From contig JACONQ010000003.1 of NCBI GenBank assembly GCA_014281115.1, positions 1,240,001 to 1,304,000 of the forward strand: a DNA stretch of 64,000 nt, written 5' to 3'. This DNA is from Laburnicola sp. R22_1 (Eukaryota > Ascomycota > Dothideomycetes > Pleosporales > Didymosphaeriaceae). The notes under the pieces are model-generated. The model was not told the origin of the DNA and did not search any database. It saw only the letters and a list, made by a program, of their open reading frames with translations. Position 1 is the first letter of the stretch. Each line of letters begins with the position of its first letter. This document shows, piece after piece, positions 21,723-32,692 of this stretch. The position numbers and the translations under genes were made by a program.

Positions 21723-22460
21723 GGTGAGGGTGGGTGGTGGTTGTTGCTGCGTACGGTGCAGGTAATGAAAAACAGAACGACGAAGTGCAGCTTTGCCCGG
21801 TGAGGGCCCGGGAGACGGTCGTGCAGCGAATCTGCGCGCAAAAATATGGAGTGATGATTGTGAGAGAACAGCGCGTGCAAAACTGCGATAGGCGCGCCTC
21901 GTGAGGTGCGACGGGAGTGAGATGGTGGAAGGCAGATGCGAGAGAGGGAGAAGGGAGAAGGAAGAAGGAAGAAGGACTGCGGGTGCTTTAAAAGAGTGAA
22001 GGCGACAGACGAGACTCGCGACCGAGTCCCCTGCGGCGGGCCTCCGCAGCCGCTGTCCACTCCAGCCGGTAATATTCCGTAGCAATCAGCATTCACAGGC
22101 GGACAGCGCGCCCTCACCTCGCTCAACGCGCGTAATCACGGCATATTGTTGGTGAGCAGAGTGAAAGCGACACAATAAGCCATTGTTGGGCCTTGCTGCG
22201 TAGTGGTGCCGTGAATGTTGCCTTCGCCGTGGTGGCCGCTGCCTTGGTTGGGCGTTGCTCCCCCGTGTCTTGTGTACGCTGATTGGACAGCTGAGATGAG
22301 TCAGCACATATAGCGCGCTGAGCACGTGACTGAAAATCAATCCAGTGCCGACACCCCGACTCTCACAGCATCGAAGAGCTTGAGCCCATCACCGCAAGCA
22401 ACAAGCAGGACCCGCCGGCAGCCTGCCATCTCCACTCCATCTCAATTCCCCTTGCGCCCC
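21723..22460. promoter_or_regulatory. Bidirectional promoter between TOP1 and ATP3
   Basis: The 738-bp region drives two housekeeping genes in opposite directions. It contains CCAAT on the minus strand (ATTGG) near 22275 and a GCACGTGA E-box-like site near 22322. No other gene is seen. Confidence 0.5.
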
Positions 22461-23616
22461 ATGATGCTTTCACGCGCTGCGCGTCCCGCTCTGAGGGCCG
22501 GCCTGGCCGCCGCCGCACGGTACGAAGTCCTGTCCGCTGGCAGAGAGCTTCCCTACGCCCGCTCTGCAGCCATTGCATCTCCAGTTGCATCAGGAACTGA
22601 CCCGCGTGTTGCTCTCTAGGCCTGCCCCGCTCAATGCTACCAATGCCGCTACCTACGCCACCCTGCGCGAGATCGAGGGTCGTCTAAAATCGATCAAAAA
22701 CATCGAGAAGATCACCAAGACGATGAAGATCGTCGCCTCCACCAAGCTCACCCGCGCCCAGAAGGCCATGACCGAGTCCCGCACGTACGGCCAGACGTCC
22801 AACACCGTGTTCGAAAATGCTGAGACAAAGGCGCTGGAGGGCGACGGCAAGAAGACGTTGATCGTGGTGTGCAGCTCGGACAAGGGCCTCTGTGGTGGTA
22901 TCCACTCCGGTATGTCCAGGGCAACGAGGAAAATGCTCCTCGAGCAGCCTGAAGCCGACGTTGCTGTAATTGGCGAGAAGTGCAAGGCGCAATTGAGCCG
23001 TTCCAACCCCAAGAACCTCGTGCTCAGCTTCGCCGGTGTGGGCAAGGACGTCCCTACCTTTGCCGACGCTGCTGCCATTGCCGATCAGATCTCGACCCTC
23101 CCGGCCGACTACTCGTCCATCAAGATCGTCTACAACAAGTTCATCAACGCCCAGAGTTACGAGGCCACCCCTATCGAGGCCTTCTCTGAGGAGGCAATTC
23201 AGCAGTCGCGTAAGTTCGAAGGCTCACCTGAACTACAATGGACTAACGACCATTAGCCAACTTCGCTGCTTTCGAGATCGACGACGAGATCCTAGGCAAC
23301 CTTCGCGAATACGCCTTAGCCAACTCGCTCTACTGGGTACGTCGCGCAAGCATATGAACCCGTGCTCATCGCTAATTTCTCTTAGGCGCTTGCCGAGGGC
23401 CATGCATGTGAGCAGTCTGCACGACGAAATGCCATGGACGTAAGTCAAGCTCATTCTTGTAGGATACATTGGATAACTAACTCCTCGTAGAACGCCTCCA
23501 AGAACGCTGGTGACATGATCAACAAGTTCCAGATCCTGTTCAACCGTACTCGTCAAGCCGTCATTACGGGCGAACTTGTCGAGATTATTACTGGTGCTGC
23601 TGCTTCGGAGAACTAG
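22461..23616 (+). CDS. ATP3: Mitochondrial ATP synthase gamma subunit
   Basis: Five exons (22461-22519, 22620-23209, 23257-23336, 23386-23439, 23491-23616) encode 302 residues, the expected size. It is the central rotor shaft of the F1 motor in the mitochondrial inner membrane. The first exon is a mitochondrial targeting peptide ([20 protein letters not shown]). Mature motifs are '[20 protein letters not shown]', '[16 protein letters not shown]', '[17 protein letters not shown]' and the conserved C-terminal helix '[20 protein letters not shown]' ending in '[17 protein letters not shown]'. The last introns (47-51 nt) are at the lower limit usual for fungi. Either of two adjacent ATGs could start translation. 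Confidence 0.96.
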
Positions 23617-24188
23617 AGGATTTTGTCATGTTAGACTATTTACCCCAGAATGTCGGCTCACCTATCCTGGGCTAGGCTGTGTAAAATAAGACGTATTCAA
23701 ATGCTCCTTTGTCATCAACCTAGTATTCCCATGACGGGAGTCCATGTTACCTTTTGTAGGCTTCTCATCTGACCTCTGTTATTTAGACATGGCTGAGCGA
23801 GTGAATGTGATCAGTGGAACAATGCGGGAAAGCAAAGACGAGGTGCGGAGGTTCCTGGGTATCAAAAAGAGGGAGTCGACGAAAGTCTGCTAGTCCAGGT
23901 GGGTAAGTGTGCCGTGATTATGCTGCCAGACTGGTTTAACAGTAGTACCTAGGTAGTCTTGAATCAACATGTGTGCTCTCAAACCTAGTCAAGTTCCTAT
24001 GGCCACGTACACCATGCTCATCTTGAAAACGATTGTGATTGTAGAAAAGAGCATAGTAAGCGATAAAAAGAATGGAAACTTCAGGTTGTTAATGTAAGTT
24101 TATTACCCCTAGGTATCTATTAATCTAATACTAACGCAAACTCTACTAGGAGAATCGATACCGAGGCGTGCAGTGTTTTCCACCACCA
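23617..24188. other. 3' flank of ATP3 leading into the AT-rich island
   Basis: No gene is seen. Base composition drops steadily from about 24050 on, marking the edge of the RIP-affected block. Confidence 0.5.
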
Positions 24189-24300
24189 GCGAGACTACAT
24201 AGCACGCATCAATCTGCTGCGCAGCACATATCTCTAACTATATATAGTAGATTTTAAAGATGCTCTACTAGGTAAGATTCTTATATATGAGATAATATTA
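24189..24300 (+). repeat. Left arm of the long outer inverted repeat
   Basis: It contains 'GCGAGACTACATAGCACGCA' and 'CTAACTATATATAG'. The reverse complement of the right flank at 28660-28774 reads 'GCGAGACTACATGGTACGCA' and 'CTAACTATATATAG' in the same order. Confidence 0.8.
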
Positions 24301-24522
24301 GTATGGTTTGTGGGTTTTTTTTTGCGACTAAGGGGTTTCTAATAAAAATATTACAATAATAGCAGGTATCCCTCCTACTGTTGTATACACAGAAAAGCGT
24401 TTTAAGGTGTTAACAAAAAGGGTTATAATAATATTATTATTTAACTATTTTATTTACTAAATAGTAGATACTATATAATTATATAGTACTGCTAATAATA
24501 ATAAGTAGTATTAAAAACGTTA

Positions 24523-26372
24523 ACGTATCCTATTAGCGAGCGAGTTAGATTAGCGAGTAGGTTAGTTTTTTTTGGCAACACTATAGTACTGCAAACTTTA
24601 ATTTAAATTACTATTAACACTATCTAAAAATAGCCCACTAAGGATAATATCTAAGCTAGAAGATAACTCTTTAGCCTTCTGGCAGGTTTTTGTGTTATGC
24701 CTAGTCCCCTTGCAATTGCCGTAGCGGCGTTGTGTTAAGGGGCCTCCCTTAGCATTACCTCCACCCCGCGCCCTTTTAGACGATTTCGCCCTAATAGAGG
24801 GACTCCTAGCTACTAAATCTGCTTCCTGGCCAAAGTTAAGTACTCTACTATGCTGGAGACGCTTCCTTTTACGCGATTTTTACTTAGTAAGCAGCTCTAT
24901 CTGCTTCTAAAGCTTAGCGAGTTAGTCTATTATAAGTATACCTTAGTAAGCTAGACTTTTAGCGTCCTTTATAAGCTGTGTAAGCCTTATAGTAATAGTA
25001 GTTAGTAATTTCTTAATAGATTCTATTACTAGCTTAGCCTATAACGAGAGTTTAATAGCGTTTTTTAGTGTTTTTAATTGCTAGGACTTATTTAGTATAG
25101 GTAGTCCTAGTGGGGTGTGAAGTCGATTATTAAGGCGATCTACCACCACTAACGCGTCTAAAGGAATAAGTCTAGAGGCCTTAAAGGCTTTTCTATAATT
25201 CTCTAGTGTAAATATATTAAAAAACGCATTATAAAAGGCTAGTAAAAAGCTCTCTTTGTTAATATAAAAGACGCGTTAGCACACTAAGTCTTATATACAC
25301 TAGGAGTACTTTAGCTTTAGTAGCGTAAAATAGACTATATTAAGCGGCTATAGGATATAAGATAAGTGCGCTAGTATATAGAGGATTAGGATCCTCTATT
25401 CTAGGTAGTAATCCTTAAAATCTTAGGATTAGTAGCTCTTATAGCTGTCTAGAATAAGTAATCTTTATAACCCTACTATACGCGGTCTTGTATACGCGTT
25501 AAAGTGCTTTAACTATATAACTCTAAGCTTATTATTAGTCTAGCCAGTCTTAGAGACTAAAAGCTTCTAATTATAGGGGATACTAGTCTCCTTATACCAC
25601 GCTAAAATGTAGACTCGCTCTTTATAGATAATAAAGGGTAGAGTAGTATACTTAGTAGCGCAAATGCTCTAAATTACTATAACCCACTTGCGGTTGCCTA
25701 GCTAGACAAGATTAGGTTAAGAATATTTTTCTAAGCCTATTACAACCTTTATTAAGCTAATAACTTCTATCTAGAAGCTAGTCTTATTAAAGTTATAGAT
25801 ATCTTAATTCTACACCCTATACTTAGCTTTTGTCTTCTCTATAAGCCAAAACTACGCGTTTATTACCTCTAAATCCTCCTATTATATTCTCTATTAGTTC
25901 TTCGCTTAATTAAAGGCTATTTTAAGCTTAGATACACGCTTTACAAAGTGTTAAGTCTAGTATTTACCTATAGAGTCTCTGTGCCGCGCAGCTAATAGTT
26001 TATTAGCCATATTCTTTACCTTATTTAGCTAGGGTGCAAATTCTTGCGAGTCTAGGTTAAGTATATATTAGATAAGCGTCTCCTCTTTAGTTGTAGTAAG
26101 CTTTGCCATATTAGCGCGGTTATCTGCTTAGGCAGCGATTCTGTTATATTGGCGGGTTACTATAGTTTTTAGGACGTTATACGCGTTAGCGGCGCGTTAT
26201 AGACTTAAAAATTGTTTATTTTAATAGACCTAAAGGGCAAGCTTAATTCTGCCTTCTTTATTAGATAATAACGCGTTGTGTTATTAAGATATAATAAGTT
26301 ATTATAAGGTGTTGTAGTCTTAGCAAAAACTAACCCGCTCGCTAATCTAACCCACTCGCTAATAGAATACGT
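24523..26372 (-). mobile_element. Pogo-like element E1 (minus orientation), RIP-degraded
   Basis: The 1850-bp unit is flanked by TA (24521-24522 and 26373-26374). Its terminal inverted repeats are about 43 bp long: the left end starts ACGTATCCTATTAGCGAGCG and the right end, read inward, ACGTATTCTATTAGCGAGTG. The ends differ by transitions only. The interior holds a transposase relic read from right to left. Its size matches Fot1/pogo elements. Confidence 0.8.
24590..26320 (-). pseudogene. Transposase relic of E1 (DDE/CENP-B type)
   Basis: Read on the minus strand, fragments of a pogo-type transposase are visible: 'NKEGRIKLAL' near 26240, 'NRANMAKLTTT' near 26110, 'ANKLLAARHRDS' near 26000, a degenerate 'LILDSYKS' catalytic motif near 25440, and a zinc knuckle 'YGNCKGTRHNTKTCQKA' near 24690 in which the first Cys has become Tyr. 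Dozens of in-frame stops make it non-functional. Confidence 0.75.
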
Positions 26373-26485
26373 TAATATATATATAGATCGCATTAAATTA
26401 AGGGCTATATAGTAATAATACTAAAAAAATGTATACGAACCTAATAAGTAATTAAAAATAAGTTTTAAATATATATTATAATATA

Positions 26486-28667
26486 TTCTATTAGTAGCCC
26501 AAACAGATTAGTCTGCTAGATAGTTTTTACTAAGACCACAACACTTTACTATAAATTATAATGTCTTAATAATACGACGCGTTATTATCTAATTAAGAAG
26601 ACAGAATTAAGCTTACCCTTTACACCTATTAGAATAAGCAAATTTTAAGCCTGCAACGCGCTGCTATAGTATATAATATTCTAAAGTCTACACTAAGTAA
26701 TTAAATTAATAGAATTACCGCCTAAGCAGATATATAATTAGGTATGGCAAAGCTTACTATAACTAAAGAGCAGACGCTTAAGTATATCTTTAACCTAGAT
26801 TTGCGAGGATTTGCATTCTGGCTAGGTAAGGTAGAAGATATAGCTAATAAACTGCTAGCTACGCGGCACAGAGACCCTATAGGATAATACTAGACTTAGC
26901 GCTTTATAAAGCGCGTACCTAAGCTTAAAATGGCTTTTAATTAAGCAAAGGACTAATAGAGGATATAATAGGAAGACCTAGAGGTTATAAATGTGTAGTT
27001 TTAGCTAGTGGAGAACACAAAAGCCAAGTATAGAGTATAGGATAAAGACATCTATAACTTTAATAAGATAGGCTTCTAGATAGGAGTTATTAGCTTAATA
27101 AAGGTTGTAACTAGTTTAGAAAGACGTTCTTAATCTACGCTTGTTTAGCTAGGCAATCACAAGTGGGTTATAGTAATTTAGAGTATTTGCGCTACTAGGT
27201 ATACTACCCTACTCTTTATTATCTATAAAGGGCGAGTTCACATTTTAGCGTGGTATAAGGAGACTAGTATCTCCTATAATTAGAAGCTCTTAGTCTCTAA
27301 GACTAGCTAGACTAACAACGAGCTTAGAGTTACGTAGTTAAAGCACTTTAACGCGTATACAAGGCCGCGCATAGTAGGGTTATAGAGGTTACTTATTCTA
27401 GACGGCTATAAGAGCTACTACTTCTAGGATTTTAAGGATTATTGCCTAGAGCAGAAGATCCTAATACTCTATATACTAGCGCACTTATCTTATATCCTAT
27501 AGCCGCTTAATATAGTCTATTTCGCGCTACTAAAGCTAAAGTACTTCTAGCGCGTGCGGGACTTAGCGCGCTAACACGTCTTTTATATTAACAAAGGGCT
27601 TTCTACTAGCCTTTCGCAACGCGTTTTTTAATATATTTATACTAGAAAACTATAAGAAAGCCTTTAAGGCCTCTAGGATTATTTCTTTAAATATATTAGT
27701 AATAGTAGATCGCCTTAATGTGCGTATTTACACTCCACCTTAGGGTACCCCACTAGATACACTATGGCAAGCCAGGACCCTAAGTAATACCCTTAAGTTT
27801 AGATTCTAGTTAAAGCTTATACGCAACTCTTTTATTTAGTCTCTACCTAATACTAAATTAAGCTACTTATAGCTTATAAAAGGTGCTAAACTTATGCTCT
27901 ACTATAGTGTACTTTAAGAGACCTATATTAAGAAACTTAAAAAGTAAATTAAGGTTCTAACGAAGCGAAAAACGCGTAAAAGAAAGCGCATTTAGAAAGG
28001 TAGGATGCTAGACTTTGCTTAGGGAGCAGATTTGGGAGTAGAAAGCCCTTCTATTAGGGTAAAGTTATTAAAAAGGGCGCGAGGTAGTAGTAAGAAAGAG
28101 GCAGGTCCCTTAACACAACACCGCTATAGAAGGTGCGAAGAGCCTAGGCACAACGCAAGGACCTGTTAGATAGATAAAGAGATAGAGGAAGAGTTAGATA
28201 TTACTCTTAGCGGCTTATTTTCAGATAGTGTTAATAGTAAATTAGAGTGATTTTATTATAGGTTACTATAAGGCCAAAAATAACGAGTTAACTTTATCTT
28301 GCAATAGTACGCACTTAGTAACTAAAAATTAGATAAAGTACTACTTAAGATATAGTATGCTTCACTGCAAATCACAATAAGTATACTATATATTGCCTAC
28401 GTATAGTATAGTAGATAATATATTATATATTGTAGGAAGTCTTATTGTAAGTTCGTACTGCCAAGAAAGACTCCTTAGCTTTACGCGGCTGCAGCAGCCG
28501 CGCAAAGAGGCTGCACAACGTAAAAAGTAGATTAAATAGTAACTTGGTATATTGTAAGTTATAGTAGGTTATTATGAGTCACTATGAAGTAACGTTGGTG
28601 GTGTTCTATAATGAGTTATGAGGGACCTTGAAGTTGCCAAGAAAAACTGTCCGGGCTACTGATAGAA
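26486..28667 (+). mobile_element. Pogo-like element E2 (plus orientation), RIP-degraded
   Basis: The unit of about 2.18 kb is flanked by TA (26484-26485 and 28668-28669). Its ends form an inverted repeat: TTCTATTAGTAGCCCAAACA at the left and, read inward, TTCTATCAGTAGCCCGGACA at the right, differing by three transitions. Its interior aligns along its whole length with E1 in the opposite orientation, so the two are diverged relatives. A 300-base tail after the transposase (28300-28640) is non-coding and includes a GC-rich palindrome GCGGCTGCAGCAGCCGC at 28486-28502. Confidence 0.75.
26560..28250 (+). pseudogene. Transposase relic of E2 with mutated catalytic residues
   Basis: In one frame the following are readable: 'MAKLTITKEQTL', 'GKVEDIANKLLATRHRDPIG', 'RFIKRVPKLKMAFN', 'DIYNFNKIGF', 'GNHKWVIVI', 'FIIYKGRVHILAWYKE', 'LKHFNAYTRPRIVG', 'LLILDGYKSYYF', 'DFKDYCLEQKILILY', 'PLNIVYFALLKLKY' and a zinc knuckle-like 'RCEEPRHNARTC'. 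Many stops interrupt it. The family motif NFDE reads NFNK and LQPLD reads stop-PLN, so two of three catalytic Asp are Asn. All changes are transitions. Confidence 0.8.
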
Positions 28668-28774
28668 TATGTTATATATAAATTTAGGTAAGTAAACTAT
28701 TCTTTAAGCTCTAGCTATATATAGTTAGGAATGCGTGCTCCGCAGCAGATTAATGCGTACCATGTAGTCTCGCC
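28660..28774 (-). repeat. Right arm of the long outer inverted repeat
   Basis: It pairs with the left arm in inverted order. Most differences between the arms are C/T or G/A transitions, as expected of two copies mutated by RIP. Confidence 0.8.
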
Positions 28775-29671
28775 CTCCACCACTATGGACTAATAATCAA
28801 CATACCATGTATTCATCAATAATCGAAAACGACATCAGGGAAGAACCATGGATTCGCCGATCGTGAGCATGGAGACCTATGAAGTACGTAACTTTAAAAC
28901 GGCAGAGGTCACCTGAGGAGACGGGATCGAACATTTGATGTCGCCCTAAGGCCGATACCAACCACCCACAATGTCTACTTCGCGGCAAGATCAGGCGAGG
29001 GATGATTGTACCATTCGTCAGCACAGAGCACACCCCAACATTTATTAACCATCCCGATCAACGACACGGCACAGTATCGTGAGCCGAGTATGCATCCTTA
29101 CCCAGGTTTAACTGCCTAATCAGACAATGAGCACACTGCCGCTTGCCGTTTAGGGTTGGCGCTTGGCTTGTTCAGGATGCTCCGACTGCAGGGGAGGAAC
29201 CCTCAAACATGTTCCTGCAGACGTTGAAACAACGCGCCTGCTTGCGGGCCGTTTTTCAGGCTCGCTATGAATATTTCCCAGGCGCGGTGCCAGGTGTATA
29301 ACACGAACCCGTAATGTCCTCGTTTCTCTGTTTTCACTGTTAGCCGTCCGTCGCATTTTGTGAGGCGCCTACGTCCGGGTAGGCTAACGTGTCGGTTCTG
29401 AACACATCCCTGCACGCGACTACCACCCCGCCAGCACCCGGCAACGAGCAGCATAAACACACACCGTCTCAGCATTTCAACCGGTCTGCATCTGCTTGAC
29501 CCGTCTACTTTTGTCACATTTACTGAACTGTCGGACTGTTTTTCCGCCTGACCTGGCTCTCTCTGGTCTTAATCCCACGCATCCCCCACCATACCTCAGT
29601 ACACTCAACCATCGAACCCCAGAATCTTGACCGGCAATCCACCTCGAAAGAGCGGACTGTACGACAACACC
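28775..29671. other. Intergenic region upstream of a conserved hypothetical gene
   Basis: Normal GC content returns here. No gene is seen. The stretch after about 29500 is CT-rich and looks like a promoter and leader. Confidence 0.5.
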
Positions 29672-30564
29672 ATGGTCCCCGAGAGCCAGTACTGCCAGGT
29701 CAAGGCCAGGATGCCTGAGATCAAACAGCTCTTTCAAGCACGGCGCTACGTCCAATGCGCTACCTTGTGCGAGCGTCTCTTGAACCGCAACCATGATGAG
29801 GTATGTTGAGACGGAAGCAAGCTTGTTACACTGGCGATCTAAGAACTAACACGGCTCAGGTCCATCCCGTCCACAGAGCATACCTACATTTCTATTTCGC
29901 TCTGGTCCACGACACCATGGCGCGTGCGACGTCACTTCGCCAACGCTCTGCAGAGCTGGATTTGGCAGAGCAAAACTACCGTGCTGCTATTGATATTCTT
30001 TCCCCGAACGAGCCATATAACCTGGACGACATCCTCTCACCCGCATCGACCGGATCCGAAGATGCGCCTTCGACAAGGTATCGCCGTAGGTCCGACGATT
30101 CATACGGTTCGGCAGCCTCCAGCGCTACATCTGTGAACGAAGACGAAGCCGGAGCTTGGGCCGTAGGCACGAAGTCACGCAACGGTTCCGACCCCTCCCC
30201 CACCGCTTCCACGACGGGCTTCAACTGCACCAAGCGTCGCCCCACTCCCATCATGGCCATCAACGCATCCCGTGCACACCTCGAAGAGCAGTTCTCAGCC
30301 GACCTGTCCTCCTTCGTCACCATGGTACAAAAACACCTCCGAAATGTCCAGGAGTTGAAAGCCGACCCACCCGTAGCTCGCTTCTCGCTCAGTCGTTCCA
30401 GCAGCTCGACTCTGAGCTCGAGACCTGTCAGTCGCGACTCTGCGGACTCGAGTGGAAATGAGATGCAGCAGCTGCGCTGGGCCCGGAAGAGCGTAAACTT
30501 CCGGCCGCGCTTCGATCCGTCTGGTGTGCGGAAGCTGTGCAACGAGGCCCTTTCTGAGCTCTAG
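29672..30564 (+). CDS. Conserved fungal hypothetical protein, TPR-like N terminus
   Basis: Two exons (29672-29800 and 29860-30564) encode 277 residues. The start is the ATG in CACCATGG context. The N-terminal 100 residues are helical and TPR-like ('MPEIKQLFQARRYVQCATLC', 'ERLLNRNHDEVHPVHRAYLH', 'LDLAEQNYRAAIDIL'). They resemble a group of uncharacterised ascomycete proteins in which a Cys-rich 'CATLCERLL' helix precedes a conserved 'HPVHRAYLHFY' segment. The centre (about 105-175) is Ser-rich and disordered. A second helical piece (HLEEQFSADLSSFVTMVQKH) is followed by a Ser-rich stretch and a basic C terminus (RWARKSVNFRPRFDPSGVRK). No signal or membrane segment is seen. The function is unknown. 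Confidence 0.75.
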
Positions 30565-31166
30565 GCTCGACATGTTGCCTGCTGCGCAAGGTTTTCTGCA
30601 CAAGGACTCGCCTATGCATCTATCCGCGTGTGGAGGTTGGAGTTCGCTCCCTCATCTGCCACCCGCATCCCCGTACGATACGCCTGTCGGGCTATTTCCC
30701 TTTGTTAGCGGCTCGCCCGCAAATCGATACCCTGTTTTCCTTGGTTGTTGTATATGTATTGTTGTATCACTGACTGTCTCTCTTGGGCATTACTTAGGCT
30801 GCGTTGCTGGTTAACCGGTACATCTACTTCTCTGTTGTATTATATATTGGAAGTTTTAAAGGAATTGCGGTTGGACTGTTCTCAGCATCTGAACGAAGCG
30901 GACGAGGGATGAGAAACGGATGGCGATGAGACGGAAGATTTGGACAAGGAGGCAGGCTTTGTTATATGCGCGAGCGAGTGTCACAGATTTCATGCATTAT
31001 GTATTGAGGTTGGAGGGAAAAATTAGAATTGATTCAATCATTGATCTAATCCATGTCACACGTGCACTCCATGATATCGTAAAGCTTTTTTCCAAACCCG
31101 CAGCCGTCCATGCCCGTAAACGCCTGCAATGCTTATAGAACGTTCGCAACCCCTGTCCAGCTCGGG
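30565..31166. other. Convergent intergenic region, no gene seen
   Basis: These are the 3' flanks of two converging genes. No family or repeat was recognised. Confidence 0.5.
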
Positions 31167-32421
31167 TTACTGTCCCATCATCCCGTTCAATCCCCGCTTT
31201 ATACGCTGAGCCTTGATTTTCAGTAGGCGCACGCTCTCCAGGAACAGCTCGTCGCTGTTCCACTGCCCCGTGCTTTCGACTCGGAAGATGAAGTGGTCTC
31301 GCATCCTTCCTAGTTTGACTTTGCTCGCAAACTCGGGGTGGCGTAGGCATTCTCTGCTCACGGTGTCTGCCATGGGGTCGTGGACTACGGCTTTCAACTC
31401 GCCCTCTTTGCCGCTGCACTCTTCGGGGTGGTCTTGTGCGTCTTTGGAGGTGACTTGGTCGAGCTTGATGACGCCTCTGGGAAAGCAGCGTGCAAACTTT
31501 TTCGCGTCGGCGCCCACGATGGGCTTGAGGATGTCGATGGTCGGCATCAGCCTGTACGTCGCTGTTGCCACGGGCGAGAACTTGGCATGGTCCTGTCCTA
31601 TACCCTTGTATGCGTGCATCAACAGCTCAATATGCTGCCCCGGTCTCATCTTTGCGATGAGTATCTTAGGATGCGACGACCGCACCCCGTCATCCGCTGG
31701 GAACATGTCCTGCTGCTTCTCCCACGAATCAAACGTAATGTCCTCCGCATAGACACTGTGATTGACGTATAACTCGTCCGGATCTGTCACGCCCCTCGTC
31801 GCCTTCTCCAGCCCGCCCTCCTTCCACTTGCACTCGATGTTCAACGCCAGACGCACGCAGTTGTAGTCATTCTTCGTGTCGGTCTCCTCGCCGGACTCGG
31901 CGTTGGACTTCTGGTACCATTTCATCCAACGCAGGGCGTCGCGGTTGCCGCGGAGGGGGATCAGGCCCAGGCGGTGGGCGAGCACTTCGTCCTGGATGAT
32001 GGAGGTATTTTGGTAGATGTAGACGTCTTCGATGGCGAGGGTTGGGACCTCGGAGATGAGGATGCGGCGCAGGGCATTGGCGACGGAGGTGTCTATGCCG
32101 ATGAGTGAGAAGGTGAGGTCGAGTTGGTTGTCGGATTCGGAGTGGAACTGGACGTGGAAGTTCTATACAATATGAGCTTGGTGTTATTTTGGCAAAGAGA
32201 CAGTAGGCTAAGAGGGTGCGCATACGTCTCTGAAGTAGTCGAGGTCCCATTCATGGCTCTCGCCGGGCCAGTGGCCTGGGAAGTCGTTGGATGTTTGGTT
32301 GCTCACGGTTTCGACGCCGACTTGCAGCTTCTGTACGCAGTATTAGCAATATACACTGGCTGAGGCCGGGTCGCGTACGCACCTTCCGCTGCACCAGCTC
32401 GTGAGCGCTCGGTACAGGCAT
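31167..32421 (-). CDS. RPC40: RNA polymerase I and III subunit AC40 (RPAC1)
   Basis: Three exons (32421-32383, 32330-32226, 32162-31167) give 379 residues. It is the alpha-like subunit shared by nuclear RNA polymerases I and III, pairing with AC19 to start enzyme assembly. The N terminus carries 'SNDFPGHWPGESHEWDLDYF', conserved in AC40. The alpha-family dimerisation signature follows: 'SVANALRRILISEVPTLAIE' and 'QNTSIIQDEVLAHRLGLIPL'. The insert domain and the C-terminal 'HFIFRVESTGQWNSDELFLE' stretch match the family. The acceptor of exon 2 could lie 3 bases downstream, removing one Lys. Its start is 271 bp from the divergent complex I subunit gene. Confidence 0.93.
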
Positions 32422-32692
32422 GGCGGCGGTGGTGGCGTGCACTTTTGTCGGCTTTTGGTGGGCAGCTTCACACGGCAGCGCTGGGAACTTTTTCGCACAG
32501 TTTCCAGATGGGCGGCCGACGGCGCTAAAGGTACAGTAGCACGACCAGCTAGGCCAATTGGGGCTCGGCAATAGATCCCATCATCGTCACTCGAGAAAGA
32601 GCAGCTCCAGCTCCCCCACGCCACGCCCCGACTCTCCCCAACGCCCACCCATTGACGCCGCAGAAGGGCATCGCCGGCCGTGAACACCCGCA
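32422..32692. promoter_or_regulatory. Bidirectional promoter between RPC40 and the complex I 49-kDa gene
   Basis: Only 271 bp separate the two start codons, so both promoters and leaders overlap. An ATTGG (reverse CCAAT) lies near 32554. Confidence 0.5.

Larger units (their letters stand above)
24189..28774. mobile_element. AT-rich RIP island: two head-to-head pogo-like elements inside a long inverted repeat
   Basis: A sharply bounded, AT-rich, gene-free block of about 4.6 kb. It contains one pogo-like element on the minus strand (24523-26372) and a related one on the plus strand (26486-28667), with 5' ends facing each other across about 110 bp. The outermost 110 or so bases (24189-24300 and about 28660-28774) are diverged inverted repeats of each other. 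Stops such as TAG and TAA replace Gln and Trp codons throughout, as expected for RIP. Whether the outer repeats belong to a third, host element or to one original unit cannot be settled from sequence alone. Confidence 0.75.

Noticed and set aside
28486..28502. GC-rich palindrome GCGGCTGCAGCAGCCGC as a terminator or regulatory hairpin
   Set aside because: It lies in the non-coding tail of the dead element E2, with no gene next to it to serve.
24189..28774. Centromere-like or mitochondrial insert as the cause of the AT-rich block
   Set aside because: Recognisable transposase remnants, TIRs and TA flanks explain the block; no mitochondrial genes are visible.
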